Notes: a model not told the origin generated them from the sequence alone. Positions 34,711 to 45,532 are shown, counted from the stretch's first letter. The stretch: DNA of 64,000 nt from Thermovenabulum gondwanense (GCF_001601575.1 NZ_LOHZ01000030.1:1-64000), one strand, 5' to 3'. Numbers and translations are program-made.

Positions 34711-36417
34711 TCATTTGCCGCCGCTATTTTGGTTACCCGTACCGCTTCCCTGATTTCCGTTTTGCCCGGGAAGGAGCCTATCCGTCTTTATGTGCTGGGA
34801 TGGAAGGACGTCAAAGCTCGAACCCGTTACCACTTCATCCCCTTCGTTTAGTCCGCTTTTTATCTCGGCGTACCTGTCGTTCATTAAACCGAGCTCGACA
34901 TTTACCACCTTTGTGGTCCCGTCGGGATTTAAAACCTCAACCTTGGGCTGCCCGTCTTCCTCAAATACCGCTTCCACCGGCACCAAAAGGACGTTTTTCG
35001 CGCTCCCCGCTTCGATATAAGCCTTCGCCTGCATACCGGGCTTTAGCTCCGGCGTACCCTTTACCTTTATATTCACCTCAAACCTCGAAATGCCGCTCTG
35101 ATCCTTGCCCATGGGCGATATAAATACCACGCTCCCCTCCAAGGTTTTCCCGGGCAGTGCATCTAAGGTGACCTTTACGGGAGAACCCTGCTTTACGAGG
35201 AGTATGTCTATATCGTCCACCTGACACCACATGGTCATGTCATCGGGGTTGAATATATTTCCGAGCCATTCGCCCATATTCACCGTCTTTCCCACCGTAG
35301 CGTTAAAATCCGCAACGACACCGCTCACCGGTGCACGTATTTCAAGCATGGAAAGCTGGTTTTGAAGCTTATACATCTTGCTTTCAAGCTCGGATATCTT
35401 CTTCATCTCCTCGAGGATGTAGTCCCTGACGTCGGAGCCCGCAAGCTGAATTAAGGGATCGCCCTTTTTTACTTTGCTCCTTTCCTTGACAAACACCTTT
35501 GTCACCCGGGCGGTAACGGTGGAAAACACCGATTCCTCTTCGGCAAAGCCTTCCACTTTTGATGGGTATTTAAGCCATAAGACATCCGGGCTTTCGGGGT
35601 TTTTCACTCCTTCCTTGGCAAGCCCCACGTATGCGGTAAGTTCGGGCTGTATTAAACCGGGGTTTTTTCCTTCAATGGTCATGTAGTATACATACTGGTA
35701 CATCTTTTCTCCCGTGTAATCCGTTCCTCCGGCAGCTTCGGTAACCGGTTCGTCGTTTACGTCCACCACTTCCCCTTCGAGCACCCCTTCGTAGACGTTA
35801 AACCTCAAAAAGGCCTTTTTGTAATCCTTTGCAACCGCAAATTCACCGGGATAGAGTTTTGCCAGAAGTTTGAACTTAGAGTCGTTTACTATCTTTGCGA
35901 CAATTTCCCCTTCCTTTATCTCATTCCCTTCCTTTGCGGAAAACCCGAAAACCCTCCCGTCAATGGGAGCAGTTAAGGTTATCCCTTTTGAAGGGTCCAC
36001 CTCGTAGAGCTTATCGGGAGTCGTCCCCAGCTTATCGGCAAGGGCCTTTTTTGCCGTCTCAAGCTGCTTTTGAAGGTTTTCAAGCTCCGTTTGAATATTG
36101 GGTGCCCTGAGCCTTACCAGCACCTGTCCCGCCTGGACGGTATCCCCCGCCTTTACCAGAACCTCATCTATTATGTAGCTTAACATTCCCTGAGACTCGG
36201 GATTATAAGGCACCATAATACCTCCGCTGCTGTTGGGGTATAAAGGCCCTGAAGTTTCAACCCCTACGCTTATATCCCCTCTTATAACCTTTGCGGTGGA
36301 GTAAACGGGCCCCTGAGCTTCCTTTTTCGGCGGAGGAAGTAAACTCTTAAAGGCGTAAAATCCCCCTGCAACCACCAGTGCCGCAATAATTAAAAATGCA
36401 GTAACCTTTTTAAACAT
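34711..36417 (-). CDS. HlyD/MacA-type membrane fusion protein
   Basis: 568 residues, longer than typical MacA (about 370). N-terminal anchor KKVTAFLIIAALVVAGGFYAF; a lipoyl half-motif VLVKAGDTVQAGQVLVRLRAPN; a coiled segment; a second biotinyl/lipoyl-like stretch (VKKGDPLIQLAG ... IRAPVSGVVADFNATVG); beta-barrel and membrane-proximal domains; an Asn/Gly/Gln-rich end. Between ATPase and permease genes. The duplication of the lipoyl-like region is unusual. Confidence 0.88.
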   Translation of the reverse strand: MFKKVTAFLIIAALVVAGGFYAFKSLLPPPKKEAQGPVYSTAKVIRGDISVGVETSGPLYPNSSGGIMVPYNPESQGMLSYIIDEVLVKAGDTVQAGQVLVRLRAPNIQTELENLQKQLETAKKALADKLGTTPDKLYEVDPSKGITLTAPIDGRVFGFSAKEGNEIKEGEIVAKIVNDSKFKLLAKLYPGEFAVAKDYKKAFLRFNVYEGVLEGEVVDVNDEPVTEAAGGTDYTGEKMYQYVYYMTIEGKNPGLIQPELTAYVGLAKEGVKNPESPDVLWLKYPSKVEGFAEEESVFSTVTARVTKVFVKERSKVKKGDPLIQLAGSDVRDYILEEMKKISELESKMYKLQNQLSMLEIRAPVSGVVADFNATVGKTVNMGEWLGNIFNPDDMTMWCQVDDIDILLVKQGSPVKVTLDALPGKTLEGSVVFISPMGKDQSGISRFEVNIKVKGTPELKPGMQAKAYIEAGSAKNVLLVPVEAVFEEDGQPKVEVLNPDGTTKVVNVELGLMNDRYAEIKSGLNEGDEVVTGSSFDVLPSQHIKTDRLLPGQNGNQGSGTGNQNSGGK

Positions 36418-36484
36418 ATTAAGCCCCCTTATATATTTAAGATAATATTCGTAAAACTAATTTTTTTGCTTAAATTTTATGTAC

Positions 36485-37165
36485 TCAATTTAATGTAATG
36501 CTCTCTATCCTGCCGTCAAGTATGTGCACAACCCTTTTCCCGTAGCGCGCCATCTTCTCATCGTGAGTAACCAAAATTATGGTAAGATTTTTTTCCTCAT
36601 TCAGCCTGCAAAAAAGCTCCATTATGGAATTTCCGGTTTTAGAATCAAGGGCTCCCGTGGGCTCATCCGCTAAAATCAAAAGCGGCTCCTGCACAAGCGC
36701 CCGCGCTATGGCAACCCTCTGCTGCTCTCCCCCCGAAAGTTCAAGGGGTTTATGTTTCATCCTTTCCTTTAAGCCGACAGCTTCCAATGCAGCTTCTGCC
36801 CTTTCCTTCCTTTCCCTTGCAGAAATACCCCTGTAAATTAAAGGGATTTCCACATTGAAAAGGGCATCGTACTCGGGCAAAAGGTGAAAGGTCTGAAACA
36901 CAAACCCTATGTAGTTATTCCTTATCTCGGAAAGCTCATCATCGTTTAACCTTTCCACATTCTTCCCGTTTAATATGTACTCCCCTTCCGTGGGCTTATC
37001 GAGACACCCTATAATGTTTAAAAGCGTAGACTTCCCCGACCCCGAAGGGCCCATTATTGCTAAAAACTCTCCCCCCTCCACCGATAAATCCACCCCATCA
37101 AGGGCTTTCACATTTAACTTACCCGTTCTGTAGTATTTTTTCACGTTTTTCAACTCAATGAGCAT
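36485..37165 (-). CDS. ABC transporter ATPase, MacB/LolD type
   Basis: 226 residues. Walker [17 protein letters not shown]-loop [14 protein letters not shown], signature [15 protein letters not shown], Walker [14 protein letters not shown] and H-loop VTHDEKMAR are all intact. First gene of the exporter operon (ATPase-adaptor-permease). ATG at 37165 with AAGGAG upstream. Confidence 0.95.
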   Translation of the reverse strand: MLIELKNVKKYYRTGKLNVKALDGVDLSVEGGEFLAIMGPSGSGKSTLLNIIGCLDKPTEGEYILNGKNVERLNDDELSEIRNNYIGFVFQTFHLLPEYDALFNVEIPLIYRGISARERKERAEAALEAVGLKERMKHKPLELSGGEQQRVAIARALVQEPLLILADEPTGALDSKTGNSIMELFCRLNEEKNLTIILVTHDEKMARYGKRVVHILDGRIESITLN

Positions 37166-37263
37166 AAATTTTCTCCTTTTTTTCTTTTTTTAAGGATTTT
37201 TATATTTTTAATTTTATCATATTTTGAAGATGGGGGTGATAGAATTTTTTCGATGAAAAGAAA

Positions 37264-37288
37264 AAAGGCGGGGATTTGCCGCCTTATT
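37264..37288 (-). terminator. Intrinsic terminator in the remnant region
   Basis: Stem AAGGCGG / CCGCCTT around 37266-37286, followed on the minus strand by TTTTTTCTTTT. It would stop transcription coming from the remnant region before the ABC operon. Confidence 0.8.
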
Positions 37289-37298
37289 TTATCATATT

Positions 37299-37413
37299 CT
37301 ATATATTTCTATCTCTTGATAGGCCCTCTTGCCTTTGCTTTATGTCATGTGCTATCACCCCCGTAAAGGCTTTGCCATTCAAAGTCGCGAGAATTCCTCG
37401 TGCATATAAAAAA
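37299..37413 (-). pseudogene. Possible gene fragment, unidentified
   Basis: A minus-strand open frame without start codon gives a protein-like end: YARGILATLNGKAFTGV, then IAHDIKQRQEGLSRDRNI and a stop. I do not recognise it. It lies between two terminators in a region of other remnants. It may be chance or an untranslated RNA element. Confidence 0.25.
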
Positions 37414-37436
37414 TGGCAGGTGCTTAACGCCTGCCA
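37408..37436 (-). terminator. Intrinsic terminator after the lost permease
   Basis: Stem GGCAGG (37415-37420) / CCTGCC (37431-37436 region) followed on the minus strand by ATTTTTTATA, directly after the permease remnant stop. Confidence 0.75.
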
Positions 37437-37440
37437 GACA

Positions 37441-37485
37441 TCACTCGTACCTCAGCGCTTCTGCGGGATTCAATCTCGCCACCCT
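37441..37485 (-). pseudogene. C-terminal tail of a lost FtsX/MacB-type permease
   Basis: The last codons before the stop at 37441 read RVARLNPAEALRYE, the standard ending of FtsX/MacB-family permeases. Upstream of it the reading frame is replaced by a group II intron fragment, so the rest of the gene has been deleted. It differs from the tail of the intact permease at 33357 (SSVPPVEALRR), so it belonged to a different transporter. Confidence 0.75.
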
Positions 37486-37489
37486 TTCC

Positions 37490-37730
37490 TTCTATGCTCC
37501 TACTGCATTTACACCATAAGCCTCGGATAGCATTGGACTTCGTTTTATATTGCAAACTCATCCGGCTTACATATGCCTTATATGCAGTTCCTGTTCATCG
37601 GACCGGGATTTTGCCTCCGGCTTCCTTCAGATTCCACCTCGCGATAGACACCCTTGCCTTCAGCTAACGGTTGGTGCTATCAACCCCAGATGGACTTTTA
37701 TCATCAAGGTCACGGGCATGCCGCGCGCAC
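37490..37730 (-). mobile_element. 5' fragment of a group II intron (domain I region)
   Basis: On the minus strand the fragment starts GTGCGCGCGG at 37730, a group II intron 5' end (GUGYG). It continues with TAAAAGTCC, AACCGTTAGCTGAAGGCAAG, GAGGTGGAATCTGAAGGAAG and CCGGAGGCAAA, typical of domain I in clostridial group II introns. The reverse transcriptase gene and domains V-VI are missing; the fragment joins the permease tail at about 37490. It begins 3 bases after the T-run of the S-layer terminator, the preferred target position of class C introns. Confidence 0.75.
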
Positions 37731-37733
37731 CAT

Positions 37734-37769
37734 AAAAAAGCTGCGGGATATAAAACCCGCAGCTTTTTT
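37734..37769 (-). terminator. Intrinsic terminator of the S-layer gene
   Basis: Stem AAAAAAGCTGCGGG (37734-37747) / CCCGCAGCTTTTTT (37756-37769), 4 bp after the stop codon, T-run on the minus strand. Confidence 0.95.
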
Positions 37770-37772
37770 TTA

Positions 37773-40109
37773 TTATCGTATAACTATAATATTTACTACA
37801 TCAGGATAATCATTATCAAGTACAAATAAGTCTACATTTGTTGCTATATTAGTATCATCATTTGCTATGATATCTGCAAGCGAACCTACAACCCAAGCGC
37901 TATTCTGGGAATCATATTTGTAAACTATTACATCTGATGCTAGTTTATAAATTGTGTTATTAACTTTTATTCTTGCTGAATCTATAGCTTGAACATCTTG
38001 ATTGGTTTCCTTTTTATTTGTCATTGTAATATTTACACCATATCCATCTTTATCAAGTTTATAGCTATATACTGTACCTGCTACTGCAGCAAAATTTTGA
38101 TCTTTTGTAACAAAAGATGTTGATGAGCCTTTTACAAAACCATATACTTTCTTTCCATCACTTACTGTTGTTACCTTCGTTACTAAAATTACATTTTCAT
38201 CAGAAGAAATTGCCACTTGTGATAACGGTTGGTTATTATAAATTACTGCTGTACCAATTTCGTTAAAAGTAGTTAGATTATATAAATTAATTGTTGCATT
38301 AGAATAAGTTTGTTTTGCTAAATCACTATATTTTACTACATCTATATTATTATTATATACATAGAAAACAACCGTATTATTAGTTACAAAATATTTTGTT
38401 GAACCTACTTCAATATTATCTTTATTTAATTTAACTGTGCCACTCGGTGTAACTTCTTTTGTTCCCCATGTGTTGATGCTATTTATTTTGCCATTTGAAT
38501 CTGTTGTGTATTTTATATAATTTGCTATAGTTATAGCATTATATGTTGCTAAATCTTTTACTTCAAGGACTTTTTCAGTTCCATCAGCATACAACAATTT
38601 TACTTTATAAATTGTTTTGCCAAATTCAGTGAAGGTATCCTTATAGACTACCATAGCTACTGTTTCATTTGCCGCTGCAATTTGCTCTTTCTTAACAATT
38701 TTATTATCTTTATCTAAAGTAAATTTATAGGTTGAATCAACAGTGATATTATCATCAACTGTAGCATCAAGTGTTGTATTGAAGCTATACTTTACTCCAT
38801 TTACATATACCTTGAGTGAGGTTGTTCCTTCTATTTCAGTTACCTTCCCTTCTACTGTTTTGTTAACCGCAATTATTTCAAACTTATCTGATGCTGTGTT
38901 CTTTGCGACATGAATTATATCACCTTTTGTTAAATCTGATAATTTGGCCATTGTTCCATTTTTAATAATTGTATATTTAGCATCTTTTAATTGATAAGAA
39001 TCTATCGTAGTATATAACTTGCTGTTTGCTAAATCAACATATTTTACTTCTCTTAAATCATATTTCTTCGCAAAAATATAATCCACTTTATTGTCACCAT
39101 TGTTATCAATCATTGTTACGTAGGTATCATTAATATCTGCCCATGTTTTTTGATCAAAATTGAAAACTATAAAAGTATTTGCTGTACCATAAATTGTCTT
39201 ATCTTCATCAGCATCGTTTGTATATTCTATTTTATATGCTGATGCTGTAACAGTTACAGTATCTTTCGGAGTAATTACAGTATTGCCAGTGGGGATAGCG
39301 GTAACAAGTTCGCCGTCTTTTACATAAGCTTCAACTTTCATACCAAGTAAAGCTTTTACATCAACATTCCCTGCTTTATATACATTGTTTGTTGCTTCAT
39401 TAGATTTAAATTCGCCTTCTTTTAATGAACTATCAAAATCAGGAATATTAGCTATTACAAATGTCTTCTTTACTACATTTAATCCCTTTTCAATTAGTTT
39501 AACTGTAGCAGCATCTTTGTCTTCTTTCTTCATATCTGTAAATAAAGTATTATTCAATAATAAAGCTATATCTCCTCTTACAGCGCCTTCGTTTTTAATG
39601 GTTACGTCCTTGGATACTCCGAGCTGAGAAGCTTTTACTATGTAGTTTACCGGCCATGCGCCTACTACATCAGCATCGGTGTATCCGAGAGCCCTAACGA
39701 GCATTGTAACAGCTTCGGGGTAAGTAACTGTTGCATTTGGCTTAAAAGTGCCATCGGGATAACCCTTAATTACTCCTACAGTTGATGCTACGTTTACGAA
39801 GCCTGCAAACCAATCTCCAGCTTTCACATCTGTGAATTGAGTTGCACCGGCTGAGAATTTAGCTGCTTCTTCAAGGCCGAGAGCTCTTACTATGAAAGCA
39901 GCCATTTCGGCTCTCGTAACAACATTTGCTGGCTTAAAAGTGCCATCGGGGTAACCCGTTGTGACACCAAGATCGAGTAATAGTTTTACAGCTTTCTCAT
40001 ACTTTGTACCCGCTACGTCGCTGGGTGCAGCTGCAAAAGCAACGGGCATTAAGCCGAGCACTAATGTTGCGATAATCGCAAGTGCCAGCAGCTTCTTAAT
40101 TGATTTCAT
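37773..40109 (-). CDS. Major S-layer-type protein with N-terminal SLH domains
   Basis: 778 residues from the ATG at 40109 (AAGGAGG 8 bases upstream). Signal peptide KKLLALAIIATLVLGLMPVAFA. SLH domain 1 (about 35-80, GYPDGTFKPANVVTRAEMAAF), SLH 2 (about 95-145, GYPDGTFKPNATVTYPEA), a weaker third to about 200. SLH domains bind pyruvylated wall polymer. The remaining 570 residues are Thr/Asn/Val/Lys-rich beta-type sequence with repeated short domains such as EGKVTEIEGTTSLKVYVNG. Strong promoter, long leader and terminator fit a very abundant surface protein. The C-terminal two thirds use much more A/T-ending codons than the SLH part. Confidence 0.92.
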   Translation of the reverse strand: MKSIKKLLALAIIATLVLGLMPVAFAAAPSDVAGTKYEKAVKLLLDLGVTTGYPDGTFKPANVVTRAEMAAFIVRALGLEEAAKFSAGATQFTDVKAGDWFAGFVNVASTVGVIKGYPDGTFKPNATVTYPEAVTMLVRALGYTDADVVGAWPVNYIVKASQLGVSKDVTIKNEGAVRGDIALLLNNTLFTDMKKEDKDAATVKLIEKGLNVVKKTFVIANIPDFDSSLKEGEFKSNEATNNVYKAGNVDVKALLGMKVEAYVKDGELVTAIPTGNTVITPKDTVTVTASAYKIEYTNDADEDKTIYGTANTFIVFNFDQKTWADINDTYVTMIDNNGDNKVDYIFAKKYDLREVKYVDLANSKLYTTIDSYQLKDAKYTIIKNGTMAKLSDLTKGDIIHVAKNTASDKFEIIAVNKTVEGKVTEIEGTTSLKVYVNGVKYSFNTTLDATVDDNITVDSTYKFTLDKDNKIVKKEQIAAANETVAMVVYKDTFTEFGKTIYKVKLLYADGTEKVLEVKDLATYNAITIANYIKYTTDSNGKINSINTWGTKEVTPSGTVKLNKDNIEVGSTKYFVTNNTVVFYVYNNNIDVVKYSDLAKQTYSNATINLYNLTTFNEIGTAVIYNNQPLSQVAISSDENVILVTKVTTVSDGKKVYGFVKGSSTSFVTKDQNFAAVAGTVYSYKLDKDGYGVNITMTNKKETNQDVQAIDSARIKVNNTIYKLASDVIVYKYDSQNSAWVVGSLADIIANDDTNIATNVDLFVLDNDYPDVVNIIVIR

Positions 40110-40177
40110 ACCCAAATCCTCCTTATTTTTTTATAATTTTTATTTTATTTTATAAAGGCTTATTATTTTCTTACTTA

Positions 40178-40266
40178 TCCCCCCTCTCAAAGGATTGAGA
40201 AGATTATATATTTTCCTAAGCTTAACTTCTACTGGTATTATAGCATTGGGGTTTATTTTGCGTCAA
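40178..40266 (-). promoter_or_regulatory. Strong promoter and structured leader of the S-layer gene
   Basis: Minus strand TTGACG (40266-40261), 18-base spacer, TATAAT (40242-40237). The leader is about 120 bases, starts with a small hairpin TCTCAA/TTGAGA (40185-40202 region) and a purine run GAGAGGGGGG (about 40187-40178) with no start codon near it. The latter resembles the STAB-SD elements that protect long-lived mRNAs. The rest of 40110-40393 has no gene. Confidence 0.75.
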
Positions 40267-40393
40267 TAATATATGCCCATCTGTAAACGAAATGTAACAT
40301 AGTGTAACAATGCTGAAAAATTCATTTGATAATTATCGGTATAAATTATATTCTTCATTTTATAGGAAATTCCTTCCGCTGGATATAAATTTT

Positions 40394-42769
40394 TTATTCG
40401 CCGTCTAAAAACTCCTTTGCCCTTTCGGCAAGGGATTTTAGGGATTCCTTCACTTTTTGATGAAATTCTTCGGCTTTCATCTCCGTCATTATTTCTATGA
40501 CATCATCTATGGTGTCGGCGCTGTAGATGTGGAATTTGCCTTCCTTTACCGCACCTAAAACTTCATCTTTCAACATGAGGTTATCGGTGTTTTTGGAAGG
40601 AAGGATTACCCCCTGAGTGCCCGTAAGGCCTTTAATCTTGCAGGTGTGGTAAAAACCTTCTATTTTGTGGGTTACCCCGCCCACGGGCTGGACATTCCCG
40701 TGCTGGTCCAAAGAGCCGGTCACCGCTATGTCCTGCCTTACGGGTATTCCGGAAATGCTGGACAAAAGGGCCAAAAGTTCCGCACAGGTGGCGCTGTCAC
40801 CTTCCACGCCGCCGTAGTTTTGCTCGAAGGTTATGCTGGCGGATAGGGCAAGGGGTATGTCTTTTGCATATTTTTCTCCCAGGTAACCGGAAAGTATCAG
40901 CACCGCTTTTTCGTGGATCTTGCCCGAAAGCTTTACTTCCCTTTCTATGTTTACAACACCTGCATCGCCGAGGTAAGCCGTTGCGGTTATCCTTGAAGGC
41001 TGGCCGAAGGTGTAGTCGCCCACGTCCAGCACAGAAAGCCCGTTTACCTGACCCACCTTTTTCCCCGCCGTTTCGACAATAATTTCCCCTTTTTCTATCA
41101 TTTTTAAGAGTTTTTCTTCCACCCGGTTGGAGCGGTAGGCTTTTTCTTCAATGGCTTTTTGTACATGGTGTTTTTTTACCACTTCGTCTCCCTGTATCTT
41201 GGCCCATGCGCTGGCTTCGTATAAAAGCTCTACTATGTCGTTAAACCTGGTGGAAAGCTTTGTCCTGTCTTCCGCAAGCCTTGAGCTGTAGTCTATGACC
41301 TTTGCCACGGCTTCTTTGTCAAAGTGTAAAAGACCGTCGTTTTTACAGATGTGGCATACGAAAGCGGCGTAGTTTTTCAGGTTTTCTTTTGTTTTTTCCA
41401 TCTCCACGTCGAAGTCCACGCGGATTTTGAAAAGCTTTTTGAAGTCCTCGTCGTATTCGTTTAAAAGATAATAGTAAAGGGGCGAACCTATCAGTACCAC
41501 CTTTACGTCAACGGGTATGGGCTGGGGTTTAAGGGTAACGGTGGGTATTACCCTGTACTGCTCCCCTATGTTTTCTATACGGGCTTCACCGTTTTTTAAC
41601 GTCCTCTTTAAGGTGTCCCAGGCAAAGGGGTCTTTAAAAAGGTCTTCCGCCTGGAGGATCAGGTATCCTCCTCTTGCCCGGTGAATTGCCCCGCTTTTTA
41701 TCATAGTAAAGTCGGTCACAACGGTGCCGAAGGAGGCTTTGCCCTCGATTTTCCCAAAAAGGTTGTAGTAGGTGGGGTTGGTCTCTATTATCACCGGCGC
41801 GCCTTCGGTGCTTTTGTTGTCCACAAAGAGGTTCACTTTGTATCTTATAAAAAAGTCCTCTCTTTGCGCACCCTGGGATAAAATTGCAGAAAAGTCGATG
41901 CCTTCCTCTCCTTTTTCCCGGGAAGACTGCCTTAAAGCGCTTAAATTTTTTATCATGTCGTCCTTAACTTCTTTTAAGTAGTTTACTACGCTCGGGAATT
42001 CGGCGTACTTGGCGGTAATCTCTTCAAATAAAGGATTTACGGCAGAAAGTGCGGTTTTTCTTTCAAGTTTTAATAATTCCTCCCTTGCCTCCCTGTCCAC
42101 CAGCCTCACCCTACGGAGGGCTTCATCTATTTTTGGCTGAAGGCTCCTTCCTTTTTCCTCTAAGGCCTTTCTTTCTTCATCGGAAAGGGCATCGAATTCT
42201 TCCTGGCTCATGGGCTTTCCTTCTTTTAAAGGCACGGTGATGAAGCCCTGCGGGCTCCTCTGAATTATAAACCCTTCGGCTTTTGCCTGTTCTTCGAGCT
42301 TTTCAAAAACTTCCGCAGACTTTTTCTGGTATTTATCTATCACTTCCTGCTTCTGCACTTCAAAGGAATCATCATCAAAGGCCCTGTTTATCTCCCTTTT
42401 GACCTCGTTTACCAGTTTTTCCATGTCCTTAGTGAATTCATAGCCCATGCCGGCTCTTAGAAATAGGGCAATAGGCTTTTCGGGCTTTGAAAAGTTGTAT
42501 ACGTAAATTATGTCGTCGGGGACGCTTTTTTCCTTTGCAGCCTTTGAAACGGCAATCCTCGCATAGGTGGTCTTGCCCGTACCCGTGGGGCCGCTTACGA
42601 AGATGTTGTAGCCCTTTTTTTCTATTTTAAGGCCGAATTCCATCGCCCTTACGGCCCTTTGCTGGCCTATTATATCCGATATGGGCTCCAGTTCTCCGGT
42701 GGTTTCAAATTCAAAAAGGGACGGGTCGCAGGTATCGCAGAGCTCTTTTATGGTAAGTTTTTTCAGCAT
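40394..42769 (-). CDS. LonB-like ATP-dependent protease
   Basis: 791 residues from the ATG at 42769 (GGGGGG upstream; the longer frame to 42829 is not conserved). N-terminal part with two cysteines (ELCDTCDPSLFEFETT), AAA module with Walker A GPTGTGKTTYARIA, a long helical insertion with coiled coil (about 150-280), and C-terminal Lon protease domain: catalytic Ser in EGDSATCAELLALLS and Lys in GGVTHKIEGF. This two-domain architecture is the Lon-family group with AAA and S16 domains found widely in Clostridia. Substrates unknown. Confidence 0.92.
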   Translation of the reverse strand: MLKKLTIKELCDTCDPSLFEFETTGELEPISDIIGQQRAVRAMEFGLKIEKKGYNIFVSGPTGTGKTTYARIAVSKAAKEKSVPDDIIYVYNFSKPEKPIALFLRAGMGYEFTKDMEKLVNEVKREINRAFDDDSFEVQKQEVIDKYQKKSAEVFEKLEEQAKAEGFIIQRSPQGFITVPLKEGKPMSQEEFDALSDEERKALEEKGRSLQPKIDEALRRVRLVDREAREELLKLERKTALSAVNPLFEEITAKYAEFPSVVNYLKEVKDDMIKNLSALRQSSREKGEEGIDFSAILSQGAQREDFFIRYKVNLFVDNKSTEGAPVIIETNPTYYNLFGKIEGKASFGTVVTDFTMIKSGAIHRARGGYLILQAEDLFKDPFAWDTLKRTLKNGEARIENIGEQYRVIPTVTLKPQPIPVDVKVVLIGSPLYYYLLNEYDEDFKKLFKIRVDFDVEMEKTKENLKNYAAFVCHICKNDGLLHFDKEAVAKVIDYSSRLAEDRTKLSTRFNDIVELLYEASAWAKIQGDEVVKKHHVQKAIEEKAYRSNRVEEKLLKMIEKGEIIVETAGKKVGQVNGLSVLDVGDYTFGQPSRITATAYLGDAGVVNIEREVKLSGKIHEKAVLILSGYLGEKYAKDIPLALSASITFEQNYGGVEGDSATCAELLALLSSISGIPVRQDIAVTGSLDQHGNVQPVGGVTHKIEGFYHTCKIKGLTGTQGVILPSKNTDNLMLKDEVLGAVKEGKFHIYSADTIDDVIEIMTEMKAEEFHQKVKESLKSLAERAKEFLDGE

Positions 42770-42851
42770 AAAACCCCCCCATATTTTGTAATTTATTTCT
42801 ATTCTATTATAACCCCCCTTGCTAAGCAAGACGTTTGAGGAAAAAGGCGCA

Positions 42852-44551
<1,700 letters not shown>

Positions 44552-44553
44552 CT

Positions 44554-44583
44554 ATTTTAGAAAAATAAAAAGGGGGTTGTCAA
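44554..44583 (-). promoter_or_regulatory. Promoter of pyrG
   Basis: Minus strand TTGACA (44583-44578), 18-base spacer, TAAAAT (44559-44554). Confidence 0.75.
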
Positions 44584-44624
44584 TAATTATCGGTTTTTAT
44601 CTATACTCTTTCCTTTACTGTATT

Positions 44625-44822
44625 TTATTTTGTTCTGGAAGATAATCTTAAACCTTTTTGCCGCATTATTAAGTTTCGCTCCTTAATTCCCGCATCCAAA
44701 TAAGACGTAGGGTCATTTATAGGTATTTTCTTTATGTTCTTATATTCTTCTTCGTATATGTGCGTTAGTTTATCTACAAAAATAACGGAATGTATAAAGA
44801 GGTTATTTTTAGCTATAATTTT
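44625..44822 (-). pseudogene. Gene fragment downstream of vapC, no start codon
   Basis: An open minus-strand frame of about 66 codons with protein-like composition: NLFIHSVIFVDKLTHIYEEE, then KKIPINDPTSYLDAGIKERN and a basic end GLRLSSRTK. No ATG, GTG or TTG start lies in frame before it meets the vapC stop. Probably the C-terminal remnant of a lost gene; family not recognised. Confidence 0.4.
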
Positions 44823-45184
44823 TGTATGATTTTCATTAATTTACGATCAAATGTAAGAACATTATAGTTTTTACATTTCTTGTAAGAATACAATATTGCA
44901 TCTATAAAATCTATTTTAACTTCATAATATATTTTAAAAGCCTCCATTAATAATTCTTTATCAATCACTTCTATTTGTTTATAACTTAAAAACTCGCACA
45001 AGATATTTTTTATTTCTTTCCTATTAATTTTATATACTTTTTCCAGAACATATACTACCTCCGCAAATACTTCGTTTGGGATAAATATTTCATTATTTTC
45101 CAAAATTTCGGCAGCTTTTTCAGCAAGCTCCGGAATATCTTCTAACAAATATCTTAAGATTATATTAGCATCAACTATGTTCAT
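44813..45184 (-). CDS. vapC: PIN-domain ribonuclease toxin (VapC-like)
   Basis: 123 residues. PIN-domain acidic residues: D5 in IVDANIILRYL, E in PNEVFAEVVYVLEKVY, D in KIDFIDAILYSYKK and D in LTFDRKLMKI. Overlaps the antitoxin gene by 14 bp. Expected to cleave RNA, often initiator tRNA, when free of antitoxin. Confidence 0.88.
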   Translation of the reverse strand: MNIVDANIILRYLLEDIPELAEKAAEILENNEIFIPNEVFAEVVYVLEKVYKINRKEIKNILCEFLSYKQIEVIDKELLMEAFKIYYEVKIDFIDAILYSYKKCKNYNVLTFDRKLMKIIQKL

Positions 45185-45407
45185 GTTTTTCTTCCACCGC
45201 CTTTTGCCACGCTTCTTTTTCTAAATTTATCAATTCCGGATTTTTATATTTTTTTAAAGCGCCCTTCAATTTTCTTATATTTTTATTTTCCGGTGCATCG
45301 GCCAACGGCAAAATAATTACTTCCACAACCTTGTTTTTCAGCTCATTCGGGATATCAATAATCCCTGAAAGTTTATTGCTATTTATAACAGTCTTTATAA
45401 AATTCAT
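45171..45407 (-). CDS. vapB: VapB-like antitoxin
   Basis: 78 residues. N-terminal half SGIIDIPNELKNKVVEVIILPL is a short DNA-binding/dimerisation type strand-helix module, C-terminal half (KLKGALKKYKNPELINLEKEAWQKAVEEKHEHS) is a helical toxin-binding tail. First gene of the pair; start ATG at 45407 behind GGAGTG. Confidence 0.75.
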   Translation of the reverse strand: MNFIKTVINSNKLSGIIDIPNELKNKVVEVIILPLADAPENKNIRKLKGALKKYKNPELINLEKEAWQKAVEEKHEHS

Positions 45408-45532
45408 TTTCTCACTCCTTTTTCACTAATTTATATTTCTTAGTTATTCTAATTCATCACCAAGCATTTCCTAATATATATTTATTGGGATAATAAGTTT
45501 TAAGATTTCTTTCGTAATAGAATTTTAAATTT

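Noticed and set aside
37276-37735. Two plus-strand frames (84 and 61 codons) in the remnant region
   Set aside because: They run antisense through the group II intron fragment and permease tail, which explain the sequence better.
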